Positions 24,581 through 37,100 of a DNA stretch of 64,000 nucleotides are shown piece by piece. The translations under genes and the position numbers were made by a program. This DNA is from Peromyscus leucopus (taxonomy: Eukaryota > Chordata > Mammalia > Rodentia > Cricetidae), in NCBI RefSeq assembly GCF_004664715.2, contig NC_051063.1, positions 112,764,829 through 112,828,828 on the forward strand, read 5' to 3'. The first letter of the stretch is position 1, and each line of letters starts with the position of its first letter. The notes below the pieces were generated by a model. It was not told where the DNA came from. It worked only from the letters and a program-made list of their open reading frames with translations, and searched no databases.

Positions 24581-26319
24581 CTTTTGTTTTTAAAAGCACT
24601 CACACAATTAAAAATAGACAAATAATGCACTAATTCTATTTCCATTCTTGATTTATCTTTTCTACACTGAATTATGTATTTTAAATCTATCAGTATGGTA
24701 ACAACTATAGTTAATACTAAGACTCCACACCGTCATCCACATACAAAGCCGCATTCATATAGCCCTGTGCAAAATCTTTTGCTGCCATCTTGTGGATTTT
24801 CAGGAAACAATCCCAGCTGCCTTCTATTTATTTCATTTCACTGGAGTACTTGGTTCATTTGCCAGTTTATGCAAAGAATGGGAAAATTATCTAAGAGAAG
24901 ACCAACTAAACATTGGTCCAGGTTTCTGGTCGGTCCTGTTACACTGTATGTACAACTTACCCAAGACAATGGTGCTTTCCCTGCCTGGCTCAAGGTCGCC
25001 TTGAGAAAACAAATGGAAACATTGTTTGGCCAATCAGAAAGTACTAATCACAACGAATAGATGCTCTTCGCTATTACACACAGTAACAGAGGCGTTCACA
25101 GCTAACAGGCTAGTCTTGGTTCAGGCAGGGGAGTCCAGGCTTTGATAGCTGTTTGGGAGTGACTTGCACTAAGTTTTAAGACCCTGGGGATAAGCCAGGA
25201 GAGGTTCTCATTAGAAAAAAAAAAAAATCCCTGCAAATTGTTTTACCCGAAGAGAAAAGGCCATGGGCCTTGGGTAAAGAATGGAGTGTTATCTATTTAA
25301 CAACTCCACTGAGAAGCAGGGAGATCCTGTCATCATCAAATCACAGCTGCCATGAGTGATAAAATGCTAGGCCTGGGGCACAACCCAGGAAGCCACAATT
25401 CAGTTATCATTCTATAAGGTTTCAGCCTCATGAGCTCTCTCTCCAAAGCCACACTGGAGCTCAGAGGCAGCAGGGGTCCTCTTAGATGGCACAGATGACA
25501 GAAGAAAAACCTGAACGTTTAGGTGGAAGAGTTCACAAGAAAACTTCTGCGGACAGGCTCCTTCAACTTCTACTTTGCACCAACCATATTCCCCTTTGCT
25601 CACATGCCTGTGTGTCTGCACTGGCTTAGGCCCTGGGATGCCGTGATTGGCAGGACACAAACAACCCTGCCCTCATGCCGCTCATTCTGCAGAGAAAATA
25701 TTTCCTGTAAAAGTCCCCTCTAAAATAACCCAATAAACAAACCCATTCAAACAAGGGAGGAAGAGAGAGGCCATTTCTCCCAGTATCTGAACCCTACCTA
25801 AGGGTCTTTGAATTTAACTTTGTCCTTATCAAGTAAATCTCTCCTCTTTGAACTCTTGCTCTTCCTGACTTTAGTAAGTAGTCCTCCAGTGGATCATCTC
25901 AGATACTAGTTTCCAGAAAACTATTCTTTGTCTTCATTTCTCTACCTGCAATTTGATCTTTACAATTAAATTGTCATCACAAATATTAATCAAGCCATGG
26001 CTTCGATTATAATTCTTATTCCTATCTCCCTCCCATGGTTTATAATTTAATTAAAATATGCACTAAGCATCAAGAATTTTGGGTTGAGCAGCTCTCAGCT
26101 CCTGATTGTTTTGATTGCAGTTAGTTTTTGACATGATAATTTCAGGGAACGAGCCTCCCTGATGAGCGTTTCTATGGAAACAATGTAGACAGAATTTCCT
26201 GCCTTTGAATAATTTTATCACCTGGAGCGATTGTGCAGCATCTGCCTAGGCTTCTCCTCTTCTTCCATCTAAGGCTTTCTTAATTTCCTTTGTAAGCTGT
26301 CCAAGTTCTCCATGCTTAA

Positions 26320-26341
26320 AAAAAATATTTACTTTGTGTGA

Positions 26342-26396
<55 letters not shown>

Positions 26397-26511
26397 TGTG
26401 TACTTGTGCATGTGTGTAGGTTAGAGGCCAAAGTGAGGGAGTCAGTTCTTCCTTCTACCATGTGTGATCAAGGGATTGAACACCAATTTTCAGGTTTGAT
26501 TGTGGGTTTTA
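26320..26511 (-). mobile_element. B3 SINE, left piece
   Basis: The tail side of a reverse B3 contains a (TC)n(TG)n tract (26344-26401) and the ggttagaggccaaag and ctaccatgtg body motifs. It breaks off at 26511, where an ERV begins, and resumes at 31277. Confidence 0.7.
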
Positions 26512-26863
26512 TGTTAGACCCAAAGTTAAACTATAATCTCCACTTTCCCACGAACCAGGTAACTTCCTGGGATTCTGGGAATTGTAGCTCTTGAAAGGTA
26601 ACCCCTGACAAGGACCAGGTAACTTCTTGGGATTCCGGGAGTTGGCATTCTTGAAAACTAATAACAAAGCCTCATGAGAAAGTACAGTGGCCTATGGGTT
26701 AAGCTTCACTAACGTGTCTCAAGGCCACTTACCTGGAAAATTTCCAGGTGATGGTCTTGGCCATGTTCCATCTTGATCAGTATTTAATATTTTTTAATAA
26801 CAGCTTGCTTAAATTCGGCCAAAATGGTGTAACTTGTTTTTCTGGTGAATTTCAGGATTAACA
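26512..26863 (+). mobile_element. 5' LTR with internal duplication
   Basis: The LTR starts TGTTAGACCCAAAG and ends GGATTAACA. It holds two copies of a block with ccaggtaacttc[ct]tgggatt (about 26557 and 26617), where the 3' LTR has one; this explains most of the 66-bp length difference. Confidence 0.75.
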
Positions 26864-29179
26864 TATGGAGCAAGATAATTCCATCCCAAAGTCTGAAGTT
26901 TGGCTTTTCACTTCAGCTCCAGGGGACCCCCACTTCCAGTGAACAGCCATGCTTGAAAAAGGAAATAGAAAGCATTTTTTTTTTTTTTTTAATGGAGGCC
27001 TCCTGTTTTTGGTAAGTCATAGAAAGCTTTTTAAAACTCTATGACACTTTTCTGTCTGATTTTTTATTTTGGTTTTGGTGTACCCTACTGGGTACAAAGC
27101 GGGTCTGAGGAGACCTACAAAATCCTTTTCCAGGCCACAGGGAGCCATCCCACAGTCCTCTGTTTTTTTCTGCTTTTATTTCTGGTTAATTGGGGTTTTA
27201 GCTAGAACTACCAGCTGTTTTTCTAAACACACGGTGAGGCCAAGAGTGGAAGCACTAAGCATATTTGGAAATGGGGGACGGGCACCGCAAGGATTTGGGG
27301 GCCAGAGAAACCTGGAACGCCTCAGCCTGGTGGGTGCCTAGCATCTGGGTTGTACAGGAAAAACTGATAGAGCTCTGGAACAGAGAACTCCAGTTGTTAA
27401 ATGTTGCAGTCCCATGTTTCCTGTTGTTGGCTTTTCTTTTTCTGTTGTTTATGTCTTGTTTTATGCGTCTGGTCTGTCTCTGTGTCTTTCAGCTTGGGGT
27501 GGGAAACAAGGAGGGTAATGTGGAGTTGCGAGTCCCATGACCAAGCGCAGCCCTGCTGCTTGCTCTCAGAAATTGAATTCAAAAGCTCACAAGGTACTTC
27601 TCTCCTGAAATTCCAACACTGGAGGAGATAGAAGAAGGGTTGTTTATTTTTATGGATCTGTGCCTGTAAGTTCTGCTGCAAACACGGAGCAGAGTAAAAC
27701 TGCCTCCGGCTCAAGTAAATGTATAAATGCGCGTGGCCACTTCGTGTTTATTTCTGACTGGTCTTATATGTGTGTTCTATATGTCCTTATTATTGATTAA
27801 TGACTTATTGGGTATGGTTAAAAGTCTGTAACATCTGTAACAAAAAGTAACTGAAACTGCTAACCTGGGGTTGGGGCTGTTCTGAAACAACACATGGCTC
27901 GCTGCCATTTTAACTAAGGGCAGCCATGTGGGTGTTCACCATGTTGACTTGGGTTGAGAAGGACAGGTGTCATGGCTTTACCACCATCTTGACTGAGGGC
28001 AACAATATGATATGAGCCAGCCAAAGAGATAACAGGTCTCAAAAGATACTTTTAAATTGGAATAAGATTTTTGTATAATTTTTGTTCTGTCTTAAGAACC
28101 AGGCTTATAAAATATAGGATTAAAAACAATGCTTTTTTAATGCTTTCATGGGCAAGAATGTATCTTGCTAGTGTCAAACTTTGTAATGTAAAAATAATCC
28201 ACTTGGTATTGATTTTGGAGACATTGGATTGTCTACACTGTTGGAACTTGGTTTTGCCTTCTACAAATTAGGGTTATGCTTTATGTCTTCACCCTTGAAA
28301 TAAAAATGGTACTTTATTTTGACATTACCAAAATACCCAGTTAAGAGATTTTAAACTTCTTTAAAAGATTTCAGAGTTTTTCAAAAAGTTAAAAAAAAAA
28401 AATCAACCTAAAACTGGATATTTTAAAGAAACATCTTTAAAAAAATGTTTTAAATATATAAGGCTATGGGATATTTTGAAATTTATGTGGTATTTTATTA
28501 AAATGTCTTTACTAATATATGATCTTAATAAATAAATAAATAAAAGGTTAAAAATTAGGACGACAGTTAAATACCAGAGACTGAGGTATTCCTGTCTTAG
28601 GATACAGTAAGATGATGACCTGAGCAGTCTGAGAAAGAACTTAGAACCACTGGCTTAGAGAATGTCTCTTCTTACTAAAGGTCTATTCAAACTAACAGAG
28701 ACTGATTTGAAGATATATGTCTAACCTTGTTTTTGCTAACATTGTTAAGCTATAGCTATTTTGGTAAACTGAGTCACATGGGAACTGTTATGTTCTCTAA
28801 TAGTACATATGTAAGGATCAGAAAAGTTCCCAGTCTCTTTATGGACTGTGTTTATGAATTAAAAGTCTTATCTTGATATTAAAAGAGCTTCAATTCAGTA
28901 ATTGTTATTTTTATTAGAAACTGTTAAAGATAGTTAAGACATATAAGTTAAGGGTGACTTCATAAAGGATCAAATTCTTTGATATGTTCAGATTAGCTTC
29001 TTATGTATGTTTTCAAAGTTAAGCCTAAAACAAACAATGTTTAGTTTATAATGATCCAAATGCTTCAGAGATCTGAAAATATGACATTGAAAGTATTTAA
29101 TATAAAGAGGCATGCTAGCTCCTAGAAGCACCCCTGTCTCCTCCAAGGAAGGTGATGGGCACAGAAGAACCTCCACATA

Positions 29180-29310
29180 GAGCTTGCTTTAAATGTGGCA
29201 AAGCTGGCCATTGGCTGAAAAACTGTCCTTCATCTCAACTGCTGCCAAGACCCTGTTCAGACTGTGGACAAGCAGGACACTGGGAAGTCAATTGTCCCAC
29301 TTTGCCTAGA
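29180..29310 (+). pseudogene. ERV gag nucleocapsid remnant, two zinc knuckles
   Basis: One reading frame gives two consecutive CCHC boxes (C-x2-C-x4-H-x4-C): the first CFKCGKAGHW with its last Cys four residues on, the second CSDCGQAGHW likewise. A short LPRP-containing linker separates them, and a stop follows just after. Such boxes package viral RNA. The surrounding gag is unreadable. The two-knuckle form and linker resemble class I ERV gag. Confidence 0.8.
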
Positions 29311-30055
29311 TAAGATAGTCCAGTCCCCCCAAGTTCCTAATCCACAGGAAAGTCTGTCAGATCTTCTGGGCCTGGCACCCAAAGTCTGATGCTGCCCTGG
29401 GACCTCTGCCTTCAACGACCATGGAGGAACCTACGGTGGCTGTCTAGGTAGCCAGTAAGTCTCTGTCATTTTGGTTGGTCTTTTTCAAATCTCTGATGAT
29501 GTTTGGTGACTAGGCTAATGAAAGCTTTACCAGTTAACAGCTCCTTCCCTCAAGATTACAACTACCTTGTTAGTTCATTGGTTAGTATATTAGTTAGTTA
29601 AAGCTACTCGGTCTCTTGTTAAGAAAAGGCAGACAGGTTTGCCTTGTTCACAGGCTTCATATTAAAGGATAAACAGGTTTCAGGTGTAACTTTTTACTAA
29701 AAGAACATGCTTTACAATGATTGTTCTCTAATAACTACTATGTCTCTGGTAAATGATTAAAGTCCATTCAAGGTCTCATTCTGATATTCTAAAAAAATGT
29801 TCTAAGGTATGTAAGGGTCTGAGGTTATAACAACTTAAATAATTCTTAGGGCCTCATAAAATGACTTAAGATAAAGAAATACAAATCATAAGGATATATT
29901 GTGCCACTGAGATTTCAAGGGTTCAGTTTTAACATGGACATTTAGGATTCTGATAAACTGGTAGAATACTGACTACTTACTATTCAGTCACAAGCTCAAG
30001 ATGTTAAATTTCCTTTGGTTGTCTTCTAAATATAGACTTAAAGGTGCTTTTCAAT

Positions 30056-30067
30056 GGATATATATAT

Positions 30068-30111
<44 letters not shown>
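30056..30111. repeat. (TA)n microsatellite
   Basis: About 25 TA units with a ccata interruption, inside the ERV interior. Confidence 0.95.
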
Positions 30112-30114
<3 letters not shown>

Positions 30115-30990
30115 TCTATATTCATAGAAAAAATGTTCATGCTTTTTAACCCAAAGCCATACCTTTTGCTATGACACAAGAGATATCTGTTCCCCTGGTT
30201 TTTCTTCAATGTGGATTTCAATACAGTGGTAATGCTAATACATCTACAACTTTCATCTAAGGAGTCAAGAAATCATAAGGTTTAGATCCACCTGTCACAG
30301 GTCAAACTAAGAAATTCCAAATGTAAAGTTTTCCTTTAAGTTCCTGAATTTTAACTTCTGTTCCTAGTCTATATCTCAGCAGATTTCCACTTGGCTGGCC
30401 AACATACCATCCAAGGAGCACCTGCAAACTGCGCTGCTGAGTTCTGAACTTGCTGAAAGCTAATGTGAACCAGTCCAGCCGATGTGATTGCTCCCTGTCC
30501 CTTCACCAGGATCAGCTAATCAGATGCTTCTAAAAAATGTCCCATTGCCCAACCTTTGACTAGCCTTTCAGCCTTTCTAGACCCTGGCAATCAATGCTCC
30601 ATTTCATAAGAGAGTGCACCATCTCTGACCCCATAACAGGATAAAAAATACTAAGTCAAAATACTATGTCCCCCTTGATATAGGGGAAAAATGACTACCT
30701 ATAATGTCAATTGATATGCCAGGAAAAATGGGCTCATATTTATCAACAGGTAGATTCATTAACTAAAATGGTTCTATCATGTGATAGAATACTTGGCCTG
30801 CTTTACGCAGAACAAAGAGTTTATCACAGAGCCTTGGGCCCTTCTGCTTTCTCTTAATTACTGTTGGATCTTACATCATTATACAGTAGCTAAATAATAA
30901 TTCCTATCTGGGTACCATTAAGGTAATATTAGATCCAAATGTAAACCGGTGCCCAAAGATTTGACTCAGGATACAACTTCAGAGGGGGAA

Positions 30991-31276
30991 TATTAGACCC
31001 AAAGTTAACCTATAACCCCCACTTGCCCAAGGACCAGGTAATTTCCTGGGATTCTGGGAGCTGGTGTTCTTGAAAACTAACAACAAAGCCTCATGGGAAA
31101 GTCGGGGGCCTATGGGCTTTGTCCATAAGCTTCACCAACATGTATCTTGAGCAGGTGATGGTCCTAGCCATATTTAATATTGGCAAGTATTTAATATTTT
31201 TAATAGAAGCTTGCTCAAATTTGGCCAAAATGGTGTAAATGTTTTTTGTTTCTTCTGGTGAATTTTAGGATTAACA
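30991..31276 (+). mobile_element. 3' LTR
   Basis: It begins TATTAGACCCAAAG, with the first TG mutated to TA, directly after the polypurine tract, and ends GGATTAACA. The 4-bp flanks (ttta and tata) match at three of four bases. Confidence 0.75.
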
Positions 31277-31305
31277 TATATCTACTAGGCCATTTCATTG
31301 ATTCC
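31277..31305 (-). mobile_element. B3 SINE, right piece
   Basis: tatctactaggccatttcattg matches the head-side end of a reverse B3 (ctgagccatctca type) and completes the element broken at 26511. Confidence 0.6.
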
Positions 31306-31595
31306 CTTCTTATATCCTCTAAGAATTTGTCTTTATCCTCTTATCTCTTAACTTGTCTCAGTCTAGGGTCCCAGATAGCAAGATTCTGTTCCTCACCCTT
31401 AAATCTTAAATCCTGGCATGAAGTGTCAGACACCATTCAAGGCTTTGAAATATAGCAACAAACAATGAAAGATCCGGTGAACCAAAAATTATCAAATAAT
31501 GTTGTAATTACAAAGTATTTTTCACTTCTTCCACTTACTATATCTGCATTTATAAGAATTTTCCTCTCTGCTGGATTAGCTCCATTTTCATAAAG

Positions 31596-32092
31596 TTGGT
31601 CAGTGATGCGTTTGCCATGTAAGTATGAGGACCTGATCCTTAGACCTCACATCTAGAAGCCAGGAGTGGTAACCTTACACCTAGAAGCCAGGTGTGGTAA
31701 CCTCATATCTAGAAGCAAAGTGTGGTGACCTCATATCTATAAGCCAGGAGTGGTGACCTCACATCTGGAAGTCAGGAGTGGGTGACCTTACACCTAGAAG
31801 CCAGGTGTGGTGACCTCATGTCTAGAAGCCGGGTGTGGTGATTTCACATCTGGAATCTAGGAGTGGTGATGTGCCTGGACTGGAGAAATGTACATAGTCC
31901 AATGTCTGGGGCTTGCTGGATCACCACCCTAGCCTAATCAGTGAGTCTCAGGCTAGTGAGAGATCCTGTTTTAAAAAATAAGGTGGACATCGCCAGAGGA
32001 ATGACAGTTGAGACTGCCTTCTGGCCTCTTGTGAATGAGCACATTCACGTCTTCACATAAACACTCATTCACACCTGTACACACACATAGCA
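31596..32092 (+). mobile_element. B4 SINE carrying a minisatellite
   Basis: A diverged tRNA-like head (ttggtcagtgatgcgtttgcc) and a B4-style second part (ggggcttgctgg, gtgagagatcctgttttaaa, tctggcctcttg) flank the 28-bp tandem repeat at 31645-31869. The tail is a short CA-rich stretch. Without the repeat it would be an ordinary-length B4. Confidence 0.65.
31645..31869 (+). repeat. 28-bp minisatellite, eight copies
   Basis: Eight head-to-tail units of about 28 bp with consensus cctcacatctagaagccagg then (a/t)gtggtga. Seven are 28 bp and the fifth is 29 bp, 225 bp in all. Copies 2 and 6 share the ccttacacc variant, suggesting that a multi-unit block was duplicated. Confidence 0.95.
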
Positions 32093-32214
32093 GATGTCTG
32101 TATTGACTGTTATTAACTGAGGGGAATTGAATAAAAAGGCAGTGGGAACTTATGAAAAGGTTATAAGTTGCAGAGTTATGTGATCAAAATTGGTGTGAAA
32201 GATTAAAAAAAACA

Positions 32215-32320
32215 TCAAGTTTGAAGTTGGGTAGACCTAGAGTCCAGTACTTTTACTGTGTGGTCTTATGCAAGTGATTTAACCTTTCTGAATTTTAGAA
32301 TTTGATCTGCAAGGCAACAA
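32215..32320 (+). repeat. MIR fragment
   Basis: tgtggtcttatgcaagtgattt followed by aacctttctgaattt is the MIR core pattern (loss of ...tgtgaccttgggcaagt...). Confidence 0.65.
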
Positions 32321-32618
32321 TAGACAAACCATGGGCTGTCCCCAGTATTTAGGACCCTTTCTGTCATCTTTTCTACACTTTTCATTCTCTCAGGCTTGTG
32401 CCATTGGAGGCCACACTCCAGAAATCATTTCTATTGTTTAGGAGGTAATTGTAATTCTTAACACTATAGATCTAAAGATTGCTTTTGTAGAGCTCTACAA
32501 GTCCAAAGATCTCAGATCCTTGTTTTAAAACAATCCAAAACAGCCCTACCTTGTTAGAGACACTGGATGGGGCAGGTAGTCTTTTCATGGACAGGGGCTG
32601 GACCTAGCACCCTATACT

Positions 32619-32763
<145 letters not shown>

Positions 32764-33974
32764 GGAAATTTTTTTCAGAGGAATGCAGAGTGCAGCCTGG
32801 GTGCAAGTAGCCAATGGTGATGCCTTGGGAACATCCTCAAGTAGCTGGCCCCTGAGTTGCATTTCTTACAATTTTCTGAAGATCTCATGAGCTATCAATT
32901 ATTTCTCTAACAAATTCATTTTCCTTGTTGTTGGTTCTTTAAATTACCCAGAGCTAATAACATTTGCTTGGAGTCAAGAACTCCAGCAGGTGAGTCCTCT
33001 ATGCAGGCTCCCATCAGGGAGAGCTGAGTGCAACACAGCTAAGCATCTGGGGGTGACAGAAGGAAGCTCATGCTTGGGGTCAGTCTGGTTCCATGTTAGA
33101 AAGTCACTACAGTTCCTTCTTCTACTACACGGAAGTGATCATTTCTCTACTTATCTGAAAGGATGCAGTGGAGCTGAGATGGTGCTCCCAGTAACGGGCT
33201 TTGAACATGTGAATAATGGCATAAACATAAGGGCGATGAACTACCAAGCTAGATTAGTCAGAGGCAAAACCAAACCGAGTTACCCCATTTTAGTTGATGG
33301 CCATGCCTTTTCTCAGAGTTTCCACTCTTGGTAAGCTTTGCCCTTTATCTGGGATCAGCTGTCACAGCACATTCTGAATGTCTACTAGAGGTGTTAGGTT
33401 GCATAGAAACTCCTACTCACCTAAATGGACCATTTTTTAAAAAAAGAATAAGTCATAGCTGCTTTAAAAGAAACAGTCATTTTTTTTTAGTATTTAAGCA
33501 TGTAGCATAATATTAGTATTTTTCTGATTTATGGGATTTCCTACTAGTCAACAGGATCTGTCTGAATTGGCAAATACATTCCATTAGCTAGAAAGCTTAC
33601 AGCTTTAGGATATTCTGAATCTTGAGGGTACACAGGGCCAGTGGGCTAGAGGTCCAGATAATACCACTGAGAGTTTTCCTATGTTTTCTTAGGGCCTTTG
33701 ATAGCCTGGGTCCAAATTCACTAAAGGGAATACAGAAGCAAATGAGAGGCAGTCTTGATTTCCAGTGACATGTCCAAGGACCTAGATGTTTGGAAGCATC
33801 TTGGAGTCCACAGGCACAATGGCTTCCTAGGTGGCTCACACATCTCTGTATAAGTGCTCTATTATAGTAGGCATTATGTGTGTTTTTTTCCCTAATAACT
33901 GAGTGTGGACAGTCTCAGACATAAATGAAGTGCCACATTCAATTTCCTTCTGAAGTCTGGAGTTGCAATAAAGG

Positions 33975-34160
33975 TATCAGTTTGAAATCCGAAGCAATAG
34001 CAGTTCAAATACCACTGTCAGTACTGATAATCGGTGTGATCTCAGGCACATTATTGAATTTCTCTGCGCCTTCAAGTCGACCAAGTGATTGGTGTGAATT
34101 CAAGAGATTGTAGTGCAGTATTTAACACAGTGCTTGGTGTGAAGCAATTATCCAACTGAT
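33975..34160 (+). repeat. MIR fragment
   Basis: gcagttcaaataccactgtc, gtgatctcaggcacattattg and the 3' part cacagtgcttggtgtgaagc lie in MIR order. An old, near full-length copy. Confidence 0.7.
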
Positions 34161-34164
34161 GCTA

Positions 34165-37100
34165 GGTATTTTATCTCAGATTCTCTATTTTTTCTGCCTT
34201 CTGGTCCCCTTTGTAGGAAAGTGGCCCCTGTACAAGTCTTCCAATGTTCCCACACTGGGCCCAGTGGATCTGGACACTTTATATTAGCTTTCAATATTGG
34301 AAGTCACCTGTTCATGTGTCTTGTTCTTCATGAGGCACCATGCTCACCAAGGACGTAAACTACACTTTTATATCACGTCCTTAGAACTTAGTCACTTTAT
34401 TCAATTAGGGGATGCTCTAGAAGGACCTTAAAGTCTCAGTCTTATTTCTCCCAAAGTAAATACATGAATGAGTTTTCTAGAGATCAGTTTAAGGCAGAAT
34501 GTCCCAAACACACTTCATATGATAGTAATCTGTGTGCCAGGGGGAAAAGTCCCTCAATTCAATAGGACTAGAAAACACTTTTATAGCCTCTCAGTTTCTG
34601 TTGGGTTTCTCTGCTTCATTGTTGGACTGTGAACACTTTGCATGGGGTATTCTCACAGTTCTGGTGTTATACATGCACAGTTTAGAAATGCTGCTGTGAG
34701 ACAAAATGGTGCTAGTTTCCCTGAATTGAATTTTGGGCTTCAGAAGGCTGTTTACAGCTGAGTTGTTCAGCAGTCATTCTGTGGGATATCTGCCACAGAT
34801 ATGCCTTGAAGGACGTGTTCACTGCTGGGCTATTTTCAACTTGAGCTGTCTTATGTATGATAATGACACTTCACATAAGTGGGACTTGAGGAATGTAACT
34901 GGAAAGTGGCAATGTTAACTTTGGTTCTCACTGTGCCCATTATGTTTATTGAGTTTTCCCCCATTTACTATGTCATACCGCTAGATTCCATGCCAGAGAA
35001 TGGGGGAGGGGTATTTCCCAAAAGGAGCCTGGTGAACCCAGCTCTCCAGTCTTTTCTAGATAGCAGAAGATCCCCATTTACTTCAAGTTCCTTGTCAGAG
35101 GAATTCTAGAGTGGGAGAGATGTCAGCCTATCAGGACTATTGCTCGGACCTTGCTTCTCAACACAGTTCTTGCTCTTGTTACAATAGTTGGATGCTTCTC
35201 GGCAGCTAGTTAAGTTGTTGCTATCATGAGTCTTCCTGAGTGACTCAGAATCCTGGCTCCTTGGAATCTTATACCTCCTCACAGGCCTTCAGTTGTCATG
35301 TTGTGACTAGTCATTGTGTGGACTGCCTGCAGGGTTGAGCTCAGATGTTACGAGGTTTTAGTAGTACCCCCAACTAGAGGCAAGGAAAAGCCAGGGTGGC
35401 TGCAGTATGAGTGAGTGTGGAGGAAGTAGTGTAAATGAGGCTTCACTGGTGGGCAGAAGCCAGATACCTTGTATACTACATTAACATGTTAGCATTTTAA
35501 GGACAACAGAAAGCCACTGAAAGGCTTTAGAGAAGGCAAGGAAGGATGATACAGCGTGGAAGGCTTGTTCTTTCCAAAGACTGGAGGGCTGTATGTGACC
35601 CAGGTGTTTGTATGTACATCCTTGGCAACCAACAAGATTAGAGGGCTCTTAGGGCAGAGCTGGACTGTTAGGGGTTAAGAGCATAAGTCACGGTTCACAT
35701 GTTGTAAATGAACTCCTTAGGTTAACATGTTAACAGTGTTTGGAAGTGGCAGGGCCCTTGGAAGGTAATTACGATGGGGCGGGTCTCTCACGTTAACATT
35801 AGTGGCTTTCCAGAAAATGAGAGACTTTATCGTGTATGCTTGCTTTGTGTTGTCATGGGATATTCTCTTTCTGTTCTAGTGCAGCCAGAGGGGCCCAGGA
35901 GGTGATGGCCTCGTGCTTCTGGATTTCCCAGCCTCCAGAACACACTCGGTTTCACATTTCCCCCCACAGCAGAAGACCTAAACAAATAAACAGAAGCATT
36001 TCTATGGTCCCTTCTGCAGGAAGATTGCCGGAGGAGACCACTGTACTAGTTAATGTATTTGCCCTGTGAATGCCCTAAAATCTGTCCTGAGAATACTTCA
36101 AGAAGGTGGTTCAATGACTGGAATTTCTTTCTACAATGAATCCCTAAGAAATAAAATATGTAAGGGAGAAATTACAGAAAAAAGATCACCCACAATACAT
36201 GTATGAAATGTAACCTAAGGTGATGACTTTTAAAAATCATTATCTTAGCTACCTCAGGACTGAAGTTCTGGTGGGAGCAGGAATAAGTCTCCACAATGGA
36301 ACACTGCTTCAAGTTCACAGGCCATGTGTTCAGACAGTACACAACACTAAACACTAGATGGCGCCCACTATCCTGCGTCTGCAAGGGGAGTGGGGTGAAG
36401 GAAATGGAATTCCGGAAAGTAGAGGGAGGGTGACTGGAGGGCTTAGGAGGGGCCTAGAAAGATGAGGCCGATAGGCTAGGGGAGGGCAGTGGAGGAGGGG
36501 GCAAAGAACGATGTGCATTGGTATATATGGATGAAAATGTCATGATGAAATCCATTACACTGTATGCTAAATTAGAAAATATAACAAAAAGAATATAAGA
36601 GCTGGTTAACTACGGGAAGTATAAAAATATCTACCTACACACTTCTCACCTCATTGTCCTGCAAGGTACTGGTTGTGTAAGGATTTGGTGACTAAAGAAG
36701 TTTGGAAAAGCCATCTACTGGTTTTTCTGCCTTCGGGACATTCCCAGGGTACACTGGTACACAGATGTTTTGACAAGTTCTTCAGTGAAGACACTCGGTA
36801 CTAAGAAACTATGGTAGCAATCCACTACAACTATTCTGTGAAACATTATTCTGGGGGATGGGGCACAAACCTAGTCTAAACCCTGTCTAAAACAAAAACA
36901 AAAATCTAAGCCATACCAATTCTACCTTAGTCATGGTTATCTGATACTTAAAAAAAATCAGAAATATCTATATCACACCCTCTTATCTGGAAGTGCAGGA
37001 AATGTTGCAGACAGAGGGTAGGAAGATTGAAAGAGCCAGAAGTTGGGAGGACTTCTGGGAAGCAAGGTCATCCGAGAGTAACCTATCTGCCACACTCAGG

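Larger units (their letters stand above)
26512..31276 (+). mobile_element. ERV with two unequal LTRs
   Basis: A 5' LTR (26512-26863) and a 3' LTR (30991-31276) flank about 4.1 kb of interior. Visible parts are a gag nucleocapsid remnant with two zinc knuckles (29180-29310) and a polypurine tract agagggggaa (30981-30990) immediately before the 3' LTR. Protease and RT landmarks are not seen, so pol is deleted or unreadable. Just before the polypurine tract, around 30745-30870, is an envelope-transmembrane-like stretch that I treat as weak. The two halves of a B3 SINE border it. It is antisense to Dlg2. Confidence 0.75.

Noticed and set aside
29180..29310. Two CCHC zinc knuckles as a possible host zinc-finger gene
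   Set aside because: They sit between the LTRs of one ERV in the gag position and are followed by a stop, so they are viral gag debris.
31645..31869. 28-bp direct repeats, a length usual for CRISPR
   Set aside because: The copies abut with no spacers, vary in sequence and lie in a SINE in a rodent genome. It is a minisatellite.
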